Origin: Diadema setosum
Lineage: Eukaryota > Echinodermata > Echinoidea > Diadematoida > Diadematidae
Length of the DNA stretch: 64,000 nucleotides
Reading direction: 5' to 3'
NCBI GenBank assembly: GCA_033980235.1
Contig: CM067070.1
Span: 24,972,699-25,036,698, forward strand
The notes beneath the pieces are model-generated. The model saw nothing but the letters and a program-made list of their open reading frames with translations. It made no database searches and was not told the DNA's origin. The position numbers and the translations under genes were made by a program. This document shows positions 11,620-24,024 of this stretch, in pieces. Position 1 is the first letter of the stretch; each line of letters starts with the position of its first letter.

Positions 11620-13170
11620 TTATTTCATCTTGACATTCCTCGGAAGACTGAATCCATCATGTTTCGTCATGCGACCAGACGTTTGTTTGGTCGACTAAAT
11701 GAAATGCCTACACTGTCCCGTGCACCAACGTTCCGAGCATTGATTAGCTTAATTACTTGTCAATTTTTGATGACAAAATTAGTGATGAACATACATATTT
11801 CATTAGGACCTTAAAAAAAAGCACACACAAAAAACAAACAAACTATGCTTTAATAAGAACATCTCTGAATGTTGCAAAGGGGGTAGTACAATGAATTCTT
11901 CTTAATGTCAACATGATAATGATAAGATTAATTGATGCTCGAGAAACTTTTCGGTAAAGATTTGGATTTGTTCTTAAATCGGCAACAAATCAAGAACACA
12001 CTCACTTGGGTCTGTAATATTTCTCCTGGAACAGAATCACGAGTAAATATCTAAGTTCACACAGTTCGTTACAACATCCAGGCTAATCGACAAGGTAGTC
12101 TAGGAAAAGAAGTTGGAATTTTGCCGGTGACATGATAATTACTAGAGAAAGTTCACGTGACCCAGTCCCTGTAGCCAGCTTAATGTAGTGCGTGGTAACC
12201 CGACTTCCGCTGCTTAATGACTGAAGGACACGATATATCGCATTTTGTTCAAAGGACTCGTAGAGAACGCACGCCGCACCACTACAATGTTTAAGATAAC
12301 ATCCGCTTTATATTTCCTGGGAAAAGATAAATCCCTTTCAGAATAATCATCAGAACTATGTTTTCGAGGCTCACATCTGTGAGACAAGGGGAAGCAAAAC
12401 TTTGACGATAATTGAATGGATAAACATCAGACAAATGATAACACGGTGACTACATAGGTCATTTCATGGCTTGCAGATACATTGTCTGGGTGGACTATTT
12501 CGGCTAGAAATTATCCGTCAAGTACAATGGAGACCATAATTATGTGAATCATAAGTTAAAGACCCACAATCTCACATTATTGCTCTCTTAATCTTGTCAG
12601 TCACCAACATTTGATTTCGTGCATGAACAACTTTTAATAGTGAATCTTAACCGAAATCAAATATTAATGCCCCCCAAAAGGATTTTTTTGTTTGTGTTGT
12701 AGTGCATGTAATATTCAAAAGAAAAAAAAAAACATCAAAGATACGTCTTTTTCGCTTTCTATTGCCTGGGCTGTCAATCATATTTATTTTGAAGGAAAAG
12801 AAGAATTTAAGTTTCAAAGTAATACTAGTTTGATAAACCGTTTTTATGTTATCTCTTGAAAGGAATCAGTGGCTACATAGTATACTTTCAATGCTAAGAC
12901 TATACAAAAGTAAGGAAAGGCATGAAATAAATATAGGGCCTACATATTCTATTGTAATTATTGCTCTTATTCTTATTTTCACTATCATTAATACACTATC
13001 AATATTTTCACTTTTGTTATCATTATAACAATTACTATTATCGTTATTAATACCGCAATCACGCATCTGCTACAATGATACCATGTATAGCCATTGCTGT
13101 TAAAGTCTGTATAGGCCCTAACTTCCAAAGGCAATCGCTTATCAGGGGGCCAGGCAGATTTTGTACTAAA
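11620..13170. other. non-coding, no gene seen
   Basis: About 1.5 kb of AT-rich sequence. No exon, RNA gene or transposon end recognised. A short A run lies near 12722-12733. Confidence 0.4.
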
Positions 13171-13174
13171 TACC

Positions 13175-13300
13175 TTTTAATTCAATCAATTTATTTTCAT
13201 TCCTTTTTTTTTTTCCAACAAAACATAACATAGAATAAATCAGGAATTACATCGTAAACATACAGTCAACTGTGCAAAGGATATATGATAGTTGACAAAA
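13175..13300 (-). mobile_element. possible LINE 3' end fragment
   Basis: TTCAATCAATTTATTTTCATTCC at the left, read on the minus strand, gives a sequence ending in AATAAATTGATTGAA. This resembles the 3' end of the larger LINE at 20740 (AATAAATTT then a pentanucleotide tail). How far the fragment extends to the right is unknown. Confidence 0.3.
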
Positions 13301-13811
13301 TACATGCAAACCAGCAAAATGCAAAGGTATGTTTAGAGAAGAAAACGAAATAGAGGTCCACTAAAAAGCATGCTTGTATACTGCGAACCACTCAAAGAAC
13401 TCTTATGAAATTATTAATTTACAAAATACTACACATAACCTTTATCAACCTTTATTAAGCTGAAAATTGAACTACGAGGATTTAAACAGTAAATTGATCT
13501 TGCCAGAAAACAAAAAGCGTGCAATGTGTGAGAAAGCCTATGTAGCTAGACAAAATACATTTTACCACGCCTTAAACACGCCTTGCTCATGCACCAGATT
13601 AGGGGCACAAACTCTGTCATTCACAAGCCGTTGAATCTAATATTCAAGGGAGAAATACCTCAAGAGCATCCGGGCAGCAAGGGACTTCATATTTGCCAAC
13701 AGCGAGTGTAAACTTTGCGCTGATATTAGCTTTGTTTGAATACACAGAGGGCGGAATGAGGGACATAACAAAAGGAATCGGGGGAGATTGAATGGTTTCG
13801 CCCACTCCGTA

Positions 13812-13900
13812 AACACACACCCACACGCACACACACGCACACACACGCACGCACATACACCCCCTCCCACACACACACACACACACAAACACACACTCGC
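13812..13900. repeat. imperfect (CA)n microsatellite
   Basis: CA repeats with CG and CCC interruptions; they create Thr/His and Val/Cys open frames on the two strands that are not genes. Confidence 0.9.
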
Positions 13901-14041
13901 ATACATTTATGTTTCGAAATGTGGAACGGTCTTACGGCGACCCCCTTTTTTGTCTCCATTTCTCGCTAAGGGACCATACCGGGGAGAGTTTAGCTGAAAC
14001 ACATTGTGACATTAATCATCCTCATTTATATATCTATCTAT

Positions 14042-14042
<1 letters not shown>

Positions 14043-14107
<65 letters not shown>
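14043..14107. repeat. (TA)n microsatellite
   Basis: Uninterrupted TA dinucleotides over about 64 bp. Confidence 0.95.
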
Positions 14108-14112
<5 letters not shown>

Positions 14113-14229
14113 TTCAAACTTCATTATGGTATGATTCATTTTATGGAATTATTACTTTTTTGGACGTTCCAGCATTATAAAGTAATGAACAATATTATAT
14201 AGAAATGATATAACTTAATTGATGATGTT

Positions 14230-14530
14230 TATGATTTTTTTTTCTTATGCGGACTCCCACTTTCCCATTCCCTCCCACCCTCATTTGATTTTCTGCCTCT
14301 GTAATCCCTATCAGTATCTCTGTCTTTCTTCCCTTCCTCACTTCCTCTCGAGTCCATATCCTGGTTAAATATGATGTGTTCATAATGGAAATGCTTTTTG
14401 TAATTGTATAACTCCTTTTTCCGTATTGTGTTTGTGATATATTTTATTGTAACATCGTGCAATTCAGTCTCTGACTGCAATGGGATTGAAATAAAACCAT
14501 TATTGAATTGAATTGAATTGAATTGAATAT
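14230..14530 (+). mobile_element. LINE or SINE 3' end with (TTGAA)n tail
   Basis: The stretch ends TGGGATTGAAATAAAACC, then CATTATTGAATTGAATTGAA with further TTGAA units. An AATAAA followed at once by tandem TTGAA is the form of 3' end seen in CR1/L2-like non-LTR elements, which end in short tandem repeats instead of poly-A. The 5' limit is uncertain. Confidence 0.45.
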
Positions 14531-14540
14531 GTAAGTTCAG

Positions 14541-14687
14541 GGGCCCGTTTCATAAAACTTGTCATCAGTGACAAGTTGTCATAGATGTGACAAGCTACTG
14601 AAATCCTTACATCTGATTGGCTAAGAGCAAATTTGTCGTAGAAATATGGCAGTTGTCACTGATGACAAGATTTATGAAACGGGCCCC
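14541..14687. mobile_element. palindromic MITE with shared core, GGGGCCCG arms
   Basis: The arms GGGGCCCGTTTCATAAA and TTTATGAAACGGGCCCC are perfect reverse complements; longer pairing runs through TTGTCATCAGTGACAA. The centre (about 14595-14634) holds CTACTGAAATCCTTACATCT, then GATTGGCTAAGAGCAAATT, the same core as in the elements at 25439, 42371, 61395 and 62244. No coding capacity. Confidence 0.85.
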
Positions 14688-15599
14688 AGGTGTACTGTAC
14701 TTACACATTCTCATGTATAAGTTTGCTAAAAAAAAAAGAATAATGATTTACATTCGATTATGCCTTTATTCTAACAGCTCTTATAAGAGGCAAGTATTCC
14801 ACACAGTGGCAAAGAAAGAAAGAAACTTAAGTACTGGTTCTTCCTCTCGCATAAAATGGGAACTGAAATATAGGTTGAGTCACGGGACATCTCCAATTCA
14901 TTTTCCCTTGTCCCCATTAACCCACACACGGTATTCCCCTCCCGTTCTTTATCATTCGCACCTCCTGTTCGCTTTTTCAACCAGTCTTCTGAGCGCAGAC
15001 TCATAAAGGTAAATAACATTTAAAGACATTACGGGCGTGTTGCATAGCCAAGGGACAGGTACGGAGTTACCTCGATCTGTGTATAATTTGCCTCCACATT
15101 TTACATCTCATCATTATCAACAGTTCATATCAACAATACGGAGAGAGATGGAGAGAGGGAGAGGAAGGGGGGGGGGGGGCTAAGGGGCAGAGAGTGATGC
15201 CCCATAGAGGGCGTGCTTTTTGCAACTCTTCGCAATTTTGATACAATACTGCGGAACGATGCCGAATTGTGTTTGTAAACTAAAAACAAGGCAACACTGG
15301 CAATTCTTGAAATGTTTGGTTATGGGCTTCACGTCAATAAAAAATGCACGGAATGTCTGTACGATCCCGTAAGAGGAGGTCTGGTAGGTTGGTAACTTCT
15401 TTCAATTTCCTATAAAACCACCAGTGTTAAGAAAGAAAAAAAATATGCATGAATGAAATGAAATAAGTATCTGGTAAGGAATCATAATAGGGGGAATTGT
15501 GAAGATATCGAAAGACGAAAAGGTTTTTTTTCGACATCACACACAGACACAGACACACACTTCCCCATCTCCCTTCCTCCCACTTGTCCTCTCCTCTCG

Positions 15600-15696
15600 C
15601 TCCCTCTCTCCCTCCCCCTCTCTCTCTCTCTCTCTCTATCTATCCATCTATCTGTCTATCTGTCGATCTATCTATCTAGTTATCCATCTATGTATT

Positions 15697-15761
<65 letters not shown>

Positions 15762-15825
15762 GTATCCATCTATATATTTCTATCTATCTACTGCCTACTT
15801 ATCTATCTATCAATCTATATATATA

Positions 15826-15901
<76 letters not shown>

Positions 15902-15962
15902 CTATCTATCTATCAATCTATCTATCTATCTATATATCTATCTATTTATCTATCTACATTCC
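15600..15962. repeat. (TC)n, (TCTA)n and (TA)n compound microsatellite
   Basis: A TC run gives way to TCTA units (about 15640-15760), then a (TA)n block (about 15815-15898), then TCTA again. The Tyr/Ile/Ser open frames across it are artefacts. Confidence 0.95.
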
Positions 15963-16255
15963 TTCTCTCTCCATCTCTCCTTCCATATTCCCCTAACTCT
16001 AACCCTCCCCCCCCCCCCGACTCTCTCATGTCCGACATATTATTTCCTCGGTATTCATTAAAATGTCAGGGTGATTCCACAGTGATGATTGCTATCCAAT
16101 AATTCCCCGCCAGTGCTCGGGATTCTACCCTTTTCAATCTTTCCCTGCCAAGTCCACCGTCTGCCATTCATTCTTAGTCTCATTAAATTAAGCTTCAGTG
16201 GGGAACACAAAGAGAGTTAACATAACGTTTTCACCAAACTCGCTTTTCTTTTTAG

Positions 16256-16368
16256 CTGACACCTGGCCCCAAGGTTCAGACAATGCTGCTGACACCCGAA
16301 CAGGAAGCAGCGCGCGTTTGTCCTGCCGATGACAGTATCGATTACAAATCGGTTACTCATGATAACAG
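16256..16368 (+). CDS. candidate internal exon, unrecognised gene
   Basis: The pyrimidine-rich acceptor CTTTTCTTTTTAG ends at 16255 and the donor CAG|GTGTTT begins at 16369. The 113 bases between are higher in GC than the flanks and open in only one frame, starting in phase 0 and leaving two bases at the end. The product begins LTPGPKVQTMLLTPEQEAAR and continues VCPADDSIDYKSVTHDN. I do not recognise it. Its start phase does not follow directly from the candidate exon at 8234-8332, so no link between the two is claimed. The opposite strand is also open (16217-16414), which weakens the case. Confidence 0.25.
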
Positions 16369-16369
16369 G

Positions 16370-19300
16370 TGTTTGCATGTGACCCCGGCGCGTTCTCAGT
16401 ACTTCGTCAGACATTGTTTATAATTATTCACTTTCTGTTTGTTTTGTCAATGTAAGTGAATGTATATGATGGCATGGCCTGTGAGAATGAGTTATACTGA
16501 TATCGCGCCTACAATTTAAGTGAGATAAATGCTAGAGAGCTTTTCAAACATAAATTCATTTGGAAATTTTCACTGAATAGATGATTGACCGTTTTGAGTA
16601 TTTTCAGATAATTCAAATGTTTCATCCCAGAAAAATGTTTGTTTACCTCTCTTGCAATGTAGCCGTGTGCGTATAATGATTTACAACATCTACCAAAGCA
16701 AACCTACATTGATCATGTCTGATGCAAAAGATGTACATGTGAATTCAAACAAAGGTACATTAGAAAGTGAGTTGAATTTTGTTCCAGGTTTCCAGACTGC
16801 CTCTTCTACGGGGCTCAAGCTAGCCAGTAGACTCGGCTGCAGCCTCCTGGCTAATCCTGTTCCATGCTGTACGGTGTTGCGGTATTATTGTAGTTCATAA
16901 ATGCACATAGTTTATATTTCTGTAAAATGTGTGTGGCGTATCCAAATGTCCCCGAGATAATGCCCCGACCATGGTTAAAAAGTATTGTTTCAACCAGGGA
17001 AATATAATTATGTTACTTTTCGGATGAAAAACAGCCATTAAAGTATCTTCATAGATCTAAGGTAGGCCAACAGCGAGCAGTTCCTTAAAAAAAATTACTG
17101 AAATTTACTCATAAAACCATTCTTATCATTGACCCTAATCTTTATTTCATTTTCCTTTCTCAAGAATGAGTTGCCTAAAATAGTTCTTGAGAAAAGATTT
17201 GCTTTTGCTGATATGATTTTACCCACAATTTTATGATTAGCCTCTACTCCACCATGATCCCCTTTCTTATGTCAGTTATGTGCAAGCATAGTTGATTAGG
17301 AGCAAAATGTCTCAGCTCCAGCTCTGTTTGTTGTCTATGTCGTGTCCCATTTTGGATTTTGGTTCCACAAACTGCCTCAATCATGAACATGCACATGTCA
17401 TAAACGTCAATGCAAACTTTGAATTAGCACTGATTCAAGCAAGATCAAGATCTAACTTCACAAGTCCGAGACGTCGGCCGTTCGCGCAAACCTGAAACTG
17501 CCACATTCAATAACTGTCGTCTCATCTCTAAACAGCTGATGGCACAAACCGGTAAAGGATAATATAGTCACACTATACCATGTTATCACAATGTTTGTCA
17601 GCGAGAATAGAATTGGCCTGCTTACGTGTTTCCAGAATCAACGAGACACTGTTCTTCTTGTCTTGGTCATGGAAAGTAGCCCGAGCCGCACATCACTCCA
17701 GGAAAAATCATTAAAATTAGCATATATACATAGGCCATTATAGGTAACTCTGCCGACTTGAATCTGCATGCCCTTGGAAACTCGAAGATTAAATCATAAT
17801 TATATTACAGAAAATGGACTGTGCCTCAATTTGATATTTACGTTTAATTAGTTACAATGTTCTCTCAGTGACCACGTGATTGCACATGCGCTGTAATATC
17901 TATTTTGTATACGTTTATTGGCAAAATTTTCAGAATTGTCTAGATCAATACTCTACAGCCACAACTTCATAGTGCATGTTGTTGTTGTTGTTGTTGCTGC
18001 TGCTGCTGCTGCTGCTGTTATTGATGTTTTCGTGGCATATCGTTCAAATCCTTCTAGAAAGTAAGGAATGACGTGAAATTGACAGAAACGATGAGAAATA
18101 CTGATGGCCTAAAAGCCGATGAGGGGAGAAACTCGAGTGCTAATGTTGTTGTATAGAACAAAAGACTACTTGATAGATCTCCCCGTCCTAAAATGAATAG
18201 AAATTGGATGTGTATTAAAACGATCACACGTCATCAAATTATCCCCGCTTCATCACACATTCTAATGAACAACCTGTATTAGTCTAGTTTTGTAGACGCC
18301 GATCCATGTAAGGAGTGTGGTTAATGCAAACACAGGTTCGTGTTAGAATTATCGCTAATAGTAGAAATGGTATAAAATAAGACACTACCTCTATCTAATT
18401 CGAAGACCAATGCTGGTGGAAATATAGCTAAACTCAAGAATTCCCCGCATCCAAGTGAAACAAAAAAGGCGCAAAGCTAAAAAGTTAATCGAAGAGATAA
18501 ACAGAATAAATCGTCATCATGAGGCAAAATATATACATCTAGAGTAAAAATCCAATATGTAGGCCCTATAAATTCTTGATATTCCTTCGTAGGGTTGCTT
18601 TTACTGCAACTGGTTGACAAATTGCCTTATAACATCGAAGTATATAAGCACAGAATTGGTATTCAGTATAGAAGCCATGATTTTTTTCTTCTATCAACAG
18701 AAAGAACCAAGTATGTAGTTCATGTTTTACTTTTGGTTGGTTCAGTCATATTTCATATTTGTATTTGTTATGAAATTAAAGCCTTTGTGACATTAAACAA
18801 GTAAGCTTTTGTAACTAGTGTGGAGTTGTATTTTGGTGATTTTAGGTTTTGTCTGTGCGGCTATAAGTTTGTTGTGGAATATGAAAAATAAATTCGTTTC
18901 AATTCAATATTCGATCTATGACATAGAAAACAAACAACCAGTCAAATCTCCAAAAAGGTAGTTTACAAAAATGCGTTTGTTTTTAGGTTTATATCAATCC
19001 ATAACTTTCGTTGAAACGCAATGTTAGATCATTTCTACATCCCAAAAGCCTTATGAATAAACCCCTGCGTGAGACCCGGGGTCAAATCTATAATTTTCAG
19101 CAAGCCATCAGTCGGATTTTTGTTTTGTTTGGATTTTATCTCTGCATTCTTTTTTTTCATGAAGGGTTATAACATGAAGCCAACTCAACAAAGTTATTGA
19201 GTAATATTTGAACAGTAAACGACATTACTCTATATGAGCTCATGCGATTTTGCTAATTTGGGACACACAGCACATCTTGCTATCCTGTCTGAGTTGCCAA

Positions 19301-19500
19301 GACTAACCCAACTGGGCCAAGAGCACGGTCTTTCTATGAGCAAGCCGGGTGCGGCGAACCATGAAATCATTTTGCATAATAATAATAATGACCCGCGACG
19401 TAAAGCGAATGGGCGTGTGTGACGATCCGTGCGCACAGGGCTTGCCCTCGTCCCCTCCTTGCCCTGCCCCATCACCTCGCTCCATGATGTAAACTCTTCT
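16370..19500. other. non-coding, no gene seen
   Basis: About 3.1 kb with a (GTT)n/(GCT)n triplet tract at 17978-18017. Short open frames (16652-16900, 17292-17495, 18595-18804) show no domain. A possible LINE 3' end lies near 18885-18910 (AAAAATAAATTCGTTTCAATTC). Confidence 0.4.
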
Positions 19501-20045
19501 TGAAGAGATTTACACACCCACACATACACACCCACTCACACACATCCTCACTTACACGTGGTGCATATCTATCCATCGAACTCTCTCTATTGCATTAAAA
19601 TAAAAGATAAATTAGATAGACGGATAGATAAAAAAAAATATAATATATGATACCTAGATTTGGACAGATGAATAGAAATAGATACACAATGTATACACCC
19701 ACACACACACACCCACTCCCTCGCTTATATGTGATTGCATATCTACCTATCGAACTCCGTCTATTTGCATCAACATGTAGATAATGGATAGATAGAGAGC
19801 GAAAAAATGATAGATTTCGACAGATGAATATTATATATATAGATACACAATGTATACACCCATAAACAATCATAAAATAATCCTCGCTTATACGTGATGC
19901 ATATCCATCTATCGACCTCGCGTCTATTAACATCCGGTATTGTAGATATATAGTTGGATAGATAGAGAGAGAAAACATATGATAGATCCCGACAGATGAA
20001 TAGAAAGAATTACACAATGTATATATTTTACGTAACACACACACA
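19500..20045. repeat. three tandem units of about 165-173 bp
   Basis: The phrase CTTAYACGTGRTGCATATC recurs at about 19551, 19724 and 19887, each followed by a GATAGATAGA stretch, CGACAGATGAATA and TACACAATGTATA in the same order. The units are diverged and contain GATA and CA microsatellite patches. The 180-residue reverse-strand frame is a by-product. Confidence 0.7.
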
Positions 20046-20239
20046 CACAATGTGTATTGTGTCCTTATATATATCATGTGTGTGTGTGTGTGTGTGTGCT
20101 CGTCTAAGGTCTGGAGGAAAGAGTGTGGAGAGTTCAAGATCAGTATTCACCATAATCTACTTCATGCAACCTTCCAGCGAACCTGGTAGGCGCCACCTGT
20201 CACCCATACAGAGTATACACTGCAGGACTGGTATAGGCG

Positions 20240-20295
20240 TGCGTACACTCTAGTACTAGTAGTGTACACCGTGGCGCCTTGTTTGTCGCCATGGC
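20240..20295. other. short hairpin-forming GGCGCC-rich segment
   Basis: CTAGTACTAGTAGTGTACACC is followed by GTGGCGCCTTGTTTGTCGCC and ATGGCGCCAC, giving self-complementary runs. No transposon boundaries identified. Confidence 0.3.
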
Positions 20296-20739
20296 GCCAC
20301 TTTGATAAACTTTCAGCCCATCCGTCCTCCAACTGGTGATCGCTGCTTTATACGACTAGGATATCACAAGCAAAATGCATACATCTATAAGATGAAACAG
20401 GGCCAGAAATTAAATCAATTCACATAAAATCATTATTTTCATAAAGACACATTCATAAAAAAATAACATAAATTGCGCAAACTCGTTTCAAAATAGTCTC
20501 GGCATAGTAACATAAATAATTAAACAGAGTTTGGTTTTGGTATTAGAATAATGACACTGCCACTAGCAAATCTGTCTTATTTTGTAGCAATATATGCCTA
20601 ATTATTATAATAATGTAAGTTTTGCAAAGTATCACTGATATCGTTACGCAAGTGGATTGAGGGCAAGACAGTGGACGTGTAGAATCAAGGAGTATGGTTA
20701 GAAAGATATTATTTATCACTTCAGCTAGCGGATTTCGTT

Positions 20740-22995
20740 TTGAATGAAATGAAATGAAATGAAATGAAATTTATTTATATTCCACATAGTGGACATTATA
20801 ATGATAAAATATACAGGGTATAACACATAGTGGATATAATATCAATACTATACAGAGTATATTACATGTATATACAAAATATCGTGATATTCTGAGATAA
20901 AATCACACCATGTACAAATGTGGAGGGGACTACTTAGAAGCACTGCTTGTTAAATGTAGTCCCCCTACAGATTATAGACAAAATAATATCAAAGATAAGG
21001 CTGAGTGGAATAACAAAAACACGATAAATACACTATTTACAAGGGCACAATTATGAACCGTACTATGGATATACAACAAGTCATGTATATGTTACAAAGC
21101 ACAGGTTTATGTATAAAGTGTTTACAGTGTATATTATATACCATTAGAATAATGAATGAAACAGAAGATAACCTTCCGAGTATCTACTTCTAGAAAACAT
21201 TGATTGAAGTATACATACGTTTTATTACCATAAAACTGTTTATCAATACTTATCAAGAAACAAAGTTTTGAGCTTATACTTAAAGCTATTCAAGCTCTGA
21301 GCTTGTTTTAGTGAACGATCAAAAGAATTCCAAAGCTTAGGACCAGTAAACATGAAATTTCTGTTACCAAAACTAGTTCTATTTTTAGGAAGATGATAAT
21401 GATTCGCATTCCTTGTTGAGTAATTATGTATAACATTATTTTTTCGAAACATTTCCTTAAATACAGCAGGGGTAGCGTTAATTTCTACATTGTACATAAA
21501 ACAACCCAGCTGAAGACGATGTAAATCAGTAATCTTAAGAATACGGTTTTCTTTAAACAAGACATCAGTGTGTGATCTATAAGCGGTATTGCATATCAAA
21601 CGTATCGCTCTTTTCTGCAAGAGAAGTACCCTGTCCATTTTTGTTTGTATTGCATTTCCCCATGCCATTACGCCATAATTAAGGTAAGGAAGAATAAGAG
21701 TTGAATATAACATAAGAAGCACTGACTTGGGGAGAATCCGTTTAACGTGATTAATAATGCCAATATTTCTTGAAACTATCTTACAAATATTATCAATATG
21801 ACAATTCCAAGTTAGCTTATTGTCAATTGTAATACCGAGAAATTTTGTAGTCTTGACTTCTTTAATGACAGAATTATCAAATATCACTTGGTCAGGAAGT
21901 TGTTTAACAGAGTTACTAAATAACATGTAATTGGTTTTTTGTTTATTTAAAGATAATTTATTTGCTTTTATCCAATTTGTTACATGTGTAAGTTCTACAT
22001 TTAAAACTTCTACTAACTTATTGGGATCACTGTGAGTATAGAATATGTTTGAATCATCAGCAAAAAGGATAAAAGAGATAACACTCGGAGAACATCGAAT
22101 GTCATTTACATAAATAGAGAATAACAGTGGACCAAGAAGGCTTCCTTGGGGAACTCCACACGTGATTGGTACCGTAGACGAATTATATCCATCAATGGTA
22201 ACAAATTGCTTTCTTCCAGAAAGATAACTTTCGAACCATTCCAGAGCCTTACCTCTAATACCATAGTGCGCAAGTTTGTATAACAGAATGTCGTGATTTA
22301 TAGTATCGAATGCTTTAGAAAAATCTAAGAACAAACCGATAGTATGACAGGATTTTTCGATTGAAGCTGAAATGGTATTTATTAAACTTAGAATGGCATG
22401 AGTTGTGTTATGTTTTTCTCTAAACCCAAATTGGGAGTCAGATATGATGTGAGATTCAAGGAAGGTAGTAGTCCTTGAATGAACAATTTTCTCTAAGATT
22501 TTTGATAACGAAGTTAACAAAGATATTGGGCGATAGTTCCTGATACATAATTTGTCTCCTTTCTTGAATATTGGAGTAACCTTTGCGAGTTTCATTTTAG
22601 ATGGTACTTGACCAGATTGTAGTGAAAGGTTATATAAAAACAATAAAGGATCTACTATACAATGTATAATGTCTTTGATAAGGACATTGCCAATGTCATC
22701 ATAGCCAGGGGCTTTGTTTGCTTTGAGCTGAAGTACAATTTTGATTAATTCTTGCCTGTCAATTGGCTTGAAAAAAAAATGAGTAGTCGTTTGGTGAGGA
22801 AAGAAATTCGTAAAATGATTTATCACTTGGAGTAATAGTTTGTGCTAAGTTTGAACCTATTTTTGAAAAGTATGAGTTAAAAATCTCGGCAATTTCAGAC
22901 TTGTCTTCAATGATAGTATTATCAACTTGAACTTTAGAAATGAGATTTACAGCCTTCCCTCTATTCAAAACGGTATTTATTACTTTCCAAGTGAT
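20740..22995 (-). mobile_element. 5'-truncated non-LTR retrotransposon (CR1/L2/Jockey-like)
   Basis: A LINE fragment read on the minus strand. It begins at about 22995, immediately next to a (TG)n microsatellite (23001-23050), with the linker that precedes the reverse transcriptase (WKVINTVLNRGKAV). It continues through the RT (22826-21243) and a roughly 500-bp 3' untranslated region, and ends at 20741-20770 in about five ATTTC units. The endonuclease domain and ORF1 are missing. A run of nine A at 22771-22779 separates the linker frame from the RT frame, so the copy is frameshifted. Clade is inferred from RT motifs only. Confidence 0.85.
21243..22826 (-). pseudogene. LINE reverse transcriptase domain (frameshifted ORF2 remnant)
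   Basis: A 527-residue open frame with the full RT core and carboxy-terminal region of a CR1/L2/Jockey-like ORF2. Recognisable blocks in order are LKANKAPGYDDI, AKVTPIFKKGD, NYRPISLLTSLSKILEK, FGFREKHNTTHA, FLDFSKAFDTINHDIL, GVPQGSLLGPLLFSIYVND, the catalytic FADDSNIF, and the thumb-side TKFLGITIDNKLTW. It ends with the usual FKYKLKTLFL motif and a stop. The reaction is target-primed reverse transcription of the element RNA. The upstream linker lies in another frame (22995-22762), separated by a nine-A run, and the endonuclease is absent, so autonomous retrotransposition is not expected. The core is otherwise intact, suggesting a fairly young insertion. Confidence 0.93.
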
Positions 22996-22999
22996 CTTA

Positions 23000-23000
<1 letters not shown>

Positions 23001-23033
<33 letters not shown>

Positions 23034-23052
23034 ATGTGTGTGTGTGTGATTG
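23001..23052. repeat. (TG)n microsatellite at the LINE 5' break
   Basis: About 24 TG units with small interruptions, exactly where LINE homology stops. Confidence 0.95.
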
Positions 23053-23221
23053 CGTGATTATTAAAGAATAGGACAATAGTATATCTCTTATCCCATTTTG
23101 ATAAGAGCTCATCTGTTTCGTCTCATTCATCTTTGACAATGTATAATGATTAAGAAAATCGCATTGCATTCATAGATTACAAAGCTGATGTGAATAGTTG
23201 AGCTTTTTAGATGCAAAGTAG

Positions 23222-23475
23222 TATTCGATTTCGATTCAATTCAATTCAATTCTATTCTATTCTATTCTATTGTCCATTTATGGAAATTTGTTTTGTTTGC
23301 ATGCATAAACATAACATCTGTACCAACATAGAATACATACATGCAGAGTTATGAACATAAATACATAGATATGGTAGACATACCAGAAATATACAGCAAT
23401 ATAACATAAATATCAATATAAGAAAATACATGTACACAATATTTATGAGTCAACCTCTTGTTGAGTGTAGTGTAT

Positions 23476-23480
<5 letters not shown>
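23222..23480 (-). mobile_element. second LINE 3' end fragment
   Basis: Read on the minus strand, the sequence ends in CATAAATGGACAATAGAATAG plus further GAATA units, then GAATTGAATTGAAT. This is another pentanucleotide-tailed non-LTR 3' end, lying head-on to the 5' break of the LINE at 20740-22995. It is cut off by the (TA)n tract that starts at 23480. Confidence 0.45.

Positions 23481-23537
<57 letters not shown>
23480..23537. repeat. (TA)n microsatellite
   Basis: About 29 TA dinucleotides. Confidence 0.95.
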
Positions 23538-23549
<12 letters not shown>

Positions 23550-23557
23550 ATGTGAAA

Positions 23558-24024
23558 TTAAAGGGGCATTCCGGACGATTTTCATAATTTCACATCATGT
23601 AGTATATAAATCAACAGCTTCATGTATAGATTTGTAGAATTTATTGTGGTTCTTGAGCAGAGAAACAGTACTTTCAAAAACCTTAAACAAATTACACTGA
23701 ACAAAGATGATGACATAGGAGCCTCACATATCTCAGAAATGTAGCAGTGTCATTCCATTACAATACCGCATGCTTGCAAGCTCACCTGTGTGTAATCTAT
23801 GCATGCCTTCTTCTTTTGTGCTGCTTCCTTGAGCCACATCTCATGCATTCTTATGGTGAGGCTGCCATGTCATCATCCTTGTTCATTGCAATTTGTTATA
23901 AACTTCGAAAACATTCTTATTTTTCATCCCAATAATTATAGATCCTCAAACTCTGTACCAATTATAACTAATTTATATATGTTCAAATGTAAAAATTTGA
24001 AAATCAACCGGAGGTCTCCTTTAA
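23558..24024 (+). mobile_element. TTAA-flanked MITE family A, copy 2
   Basis: A 467-bp element. The left end is TTAAAGGGGCATTCCGGACG then ATTTTC; the reverse complement of the right end is TTAAAGGAGACCTCCGGTTG then ATTTTC. The two agree at about 20 of 26 positions. TTAA occurs at both boundaries. The whole element aligns in reverse with 6421-6879. No transposase frame. Confidence 0.85.

Noticed and set aside
13909..14202. Open frame with a long Tyr-Ile run
   Set aside because: It translates a (TA)n microsatellite; no start context or domain.
15499..16061. 165- and 123-residue Tyr/Ser/Leu/Ile frames
   Set aside because: They translate the TCTA and TA microsatellites.
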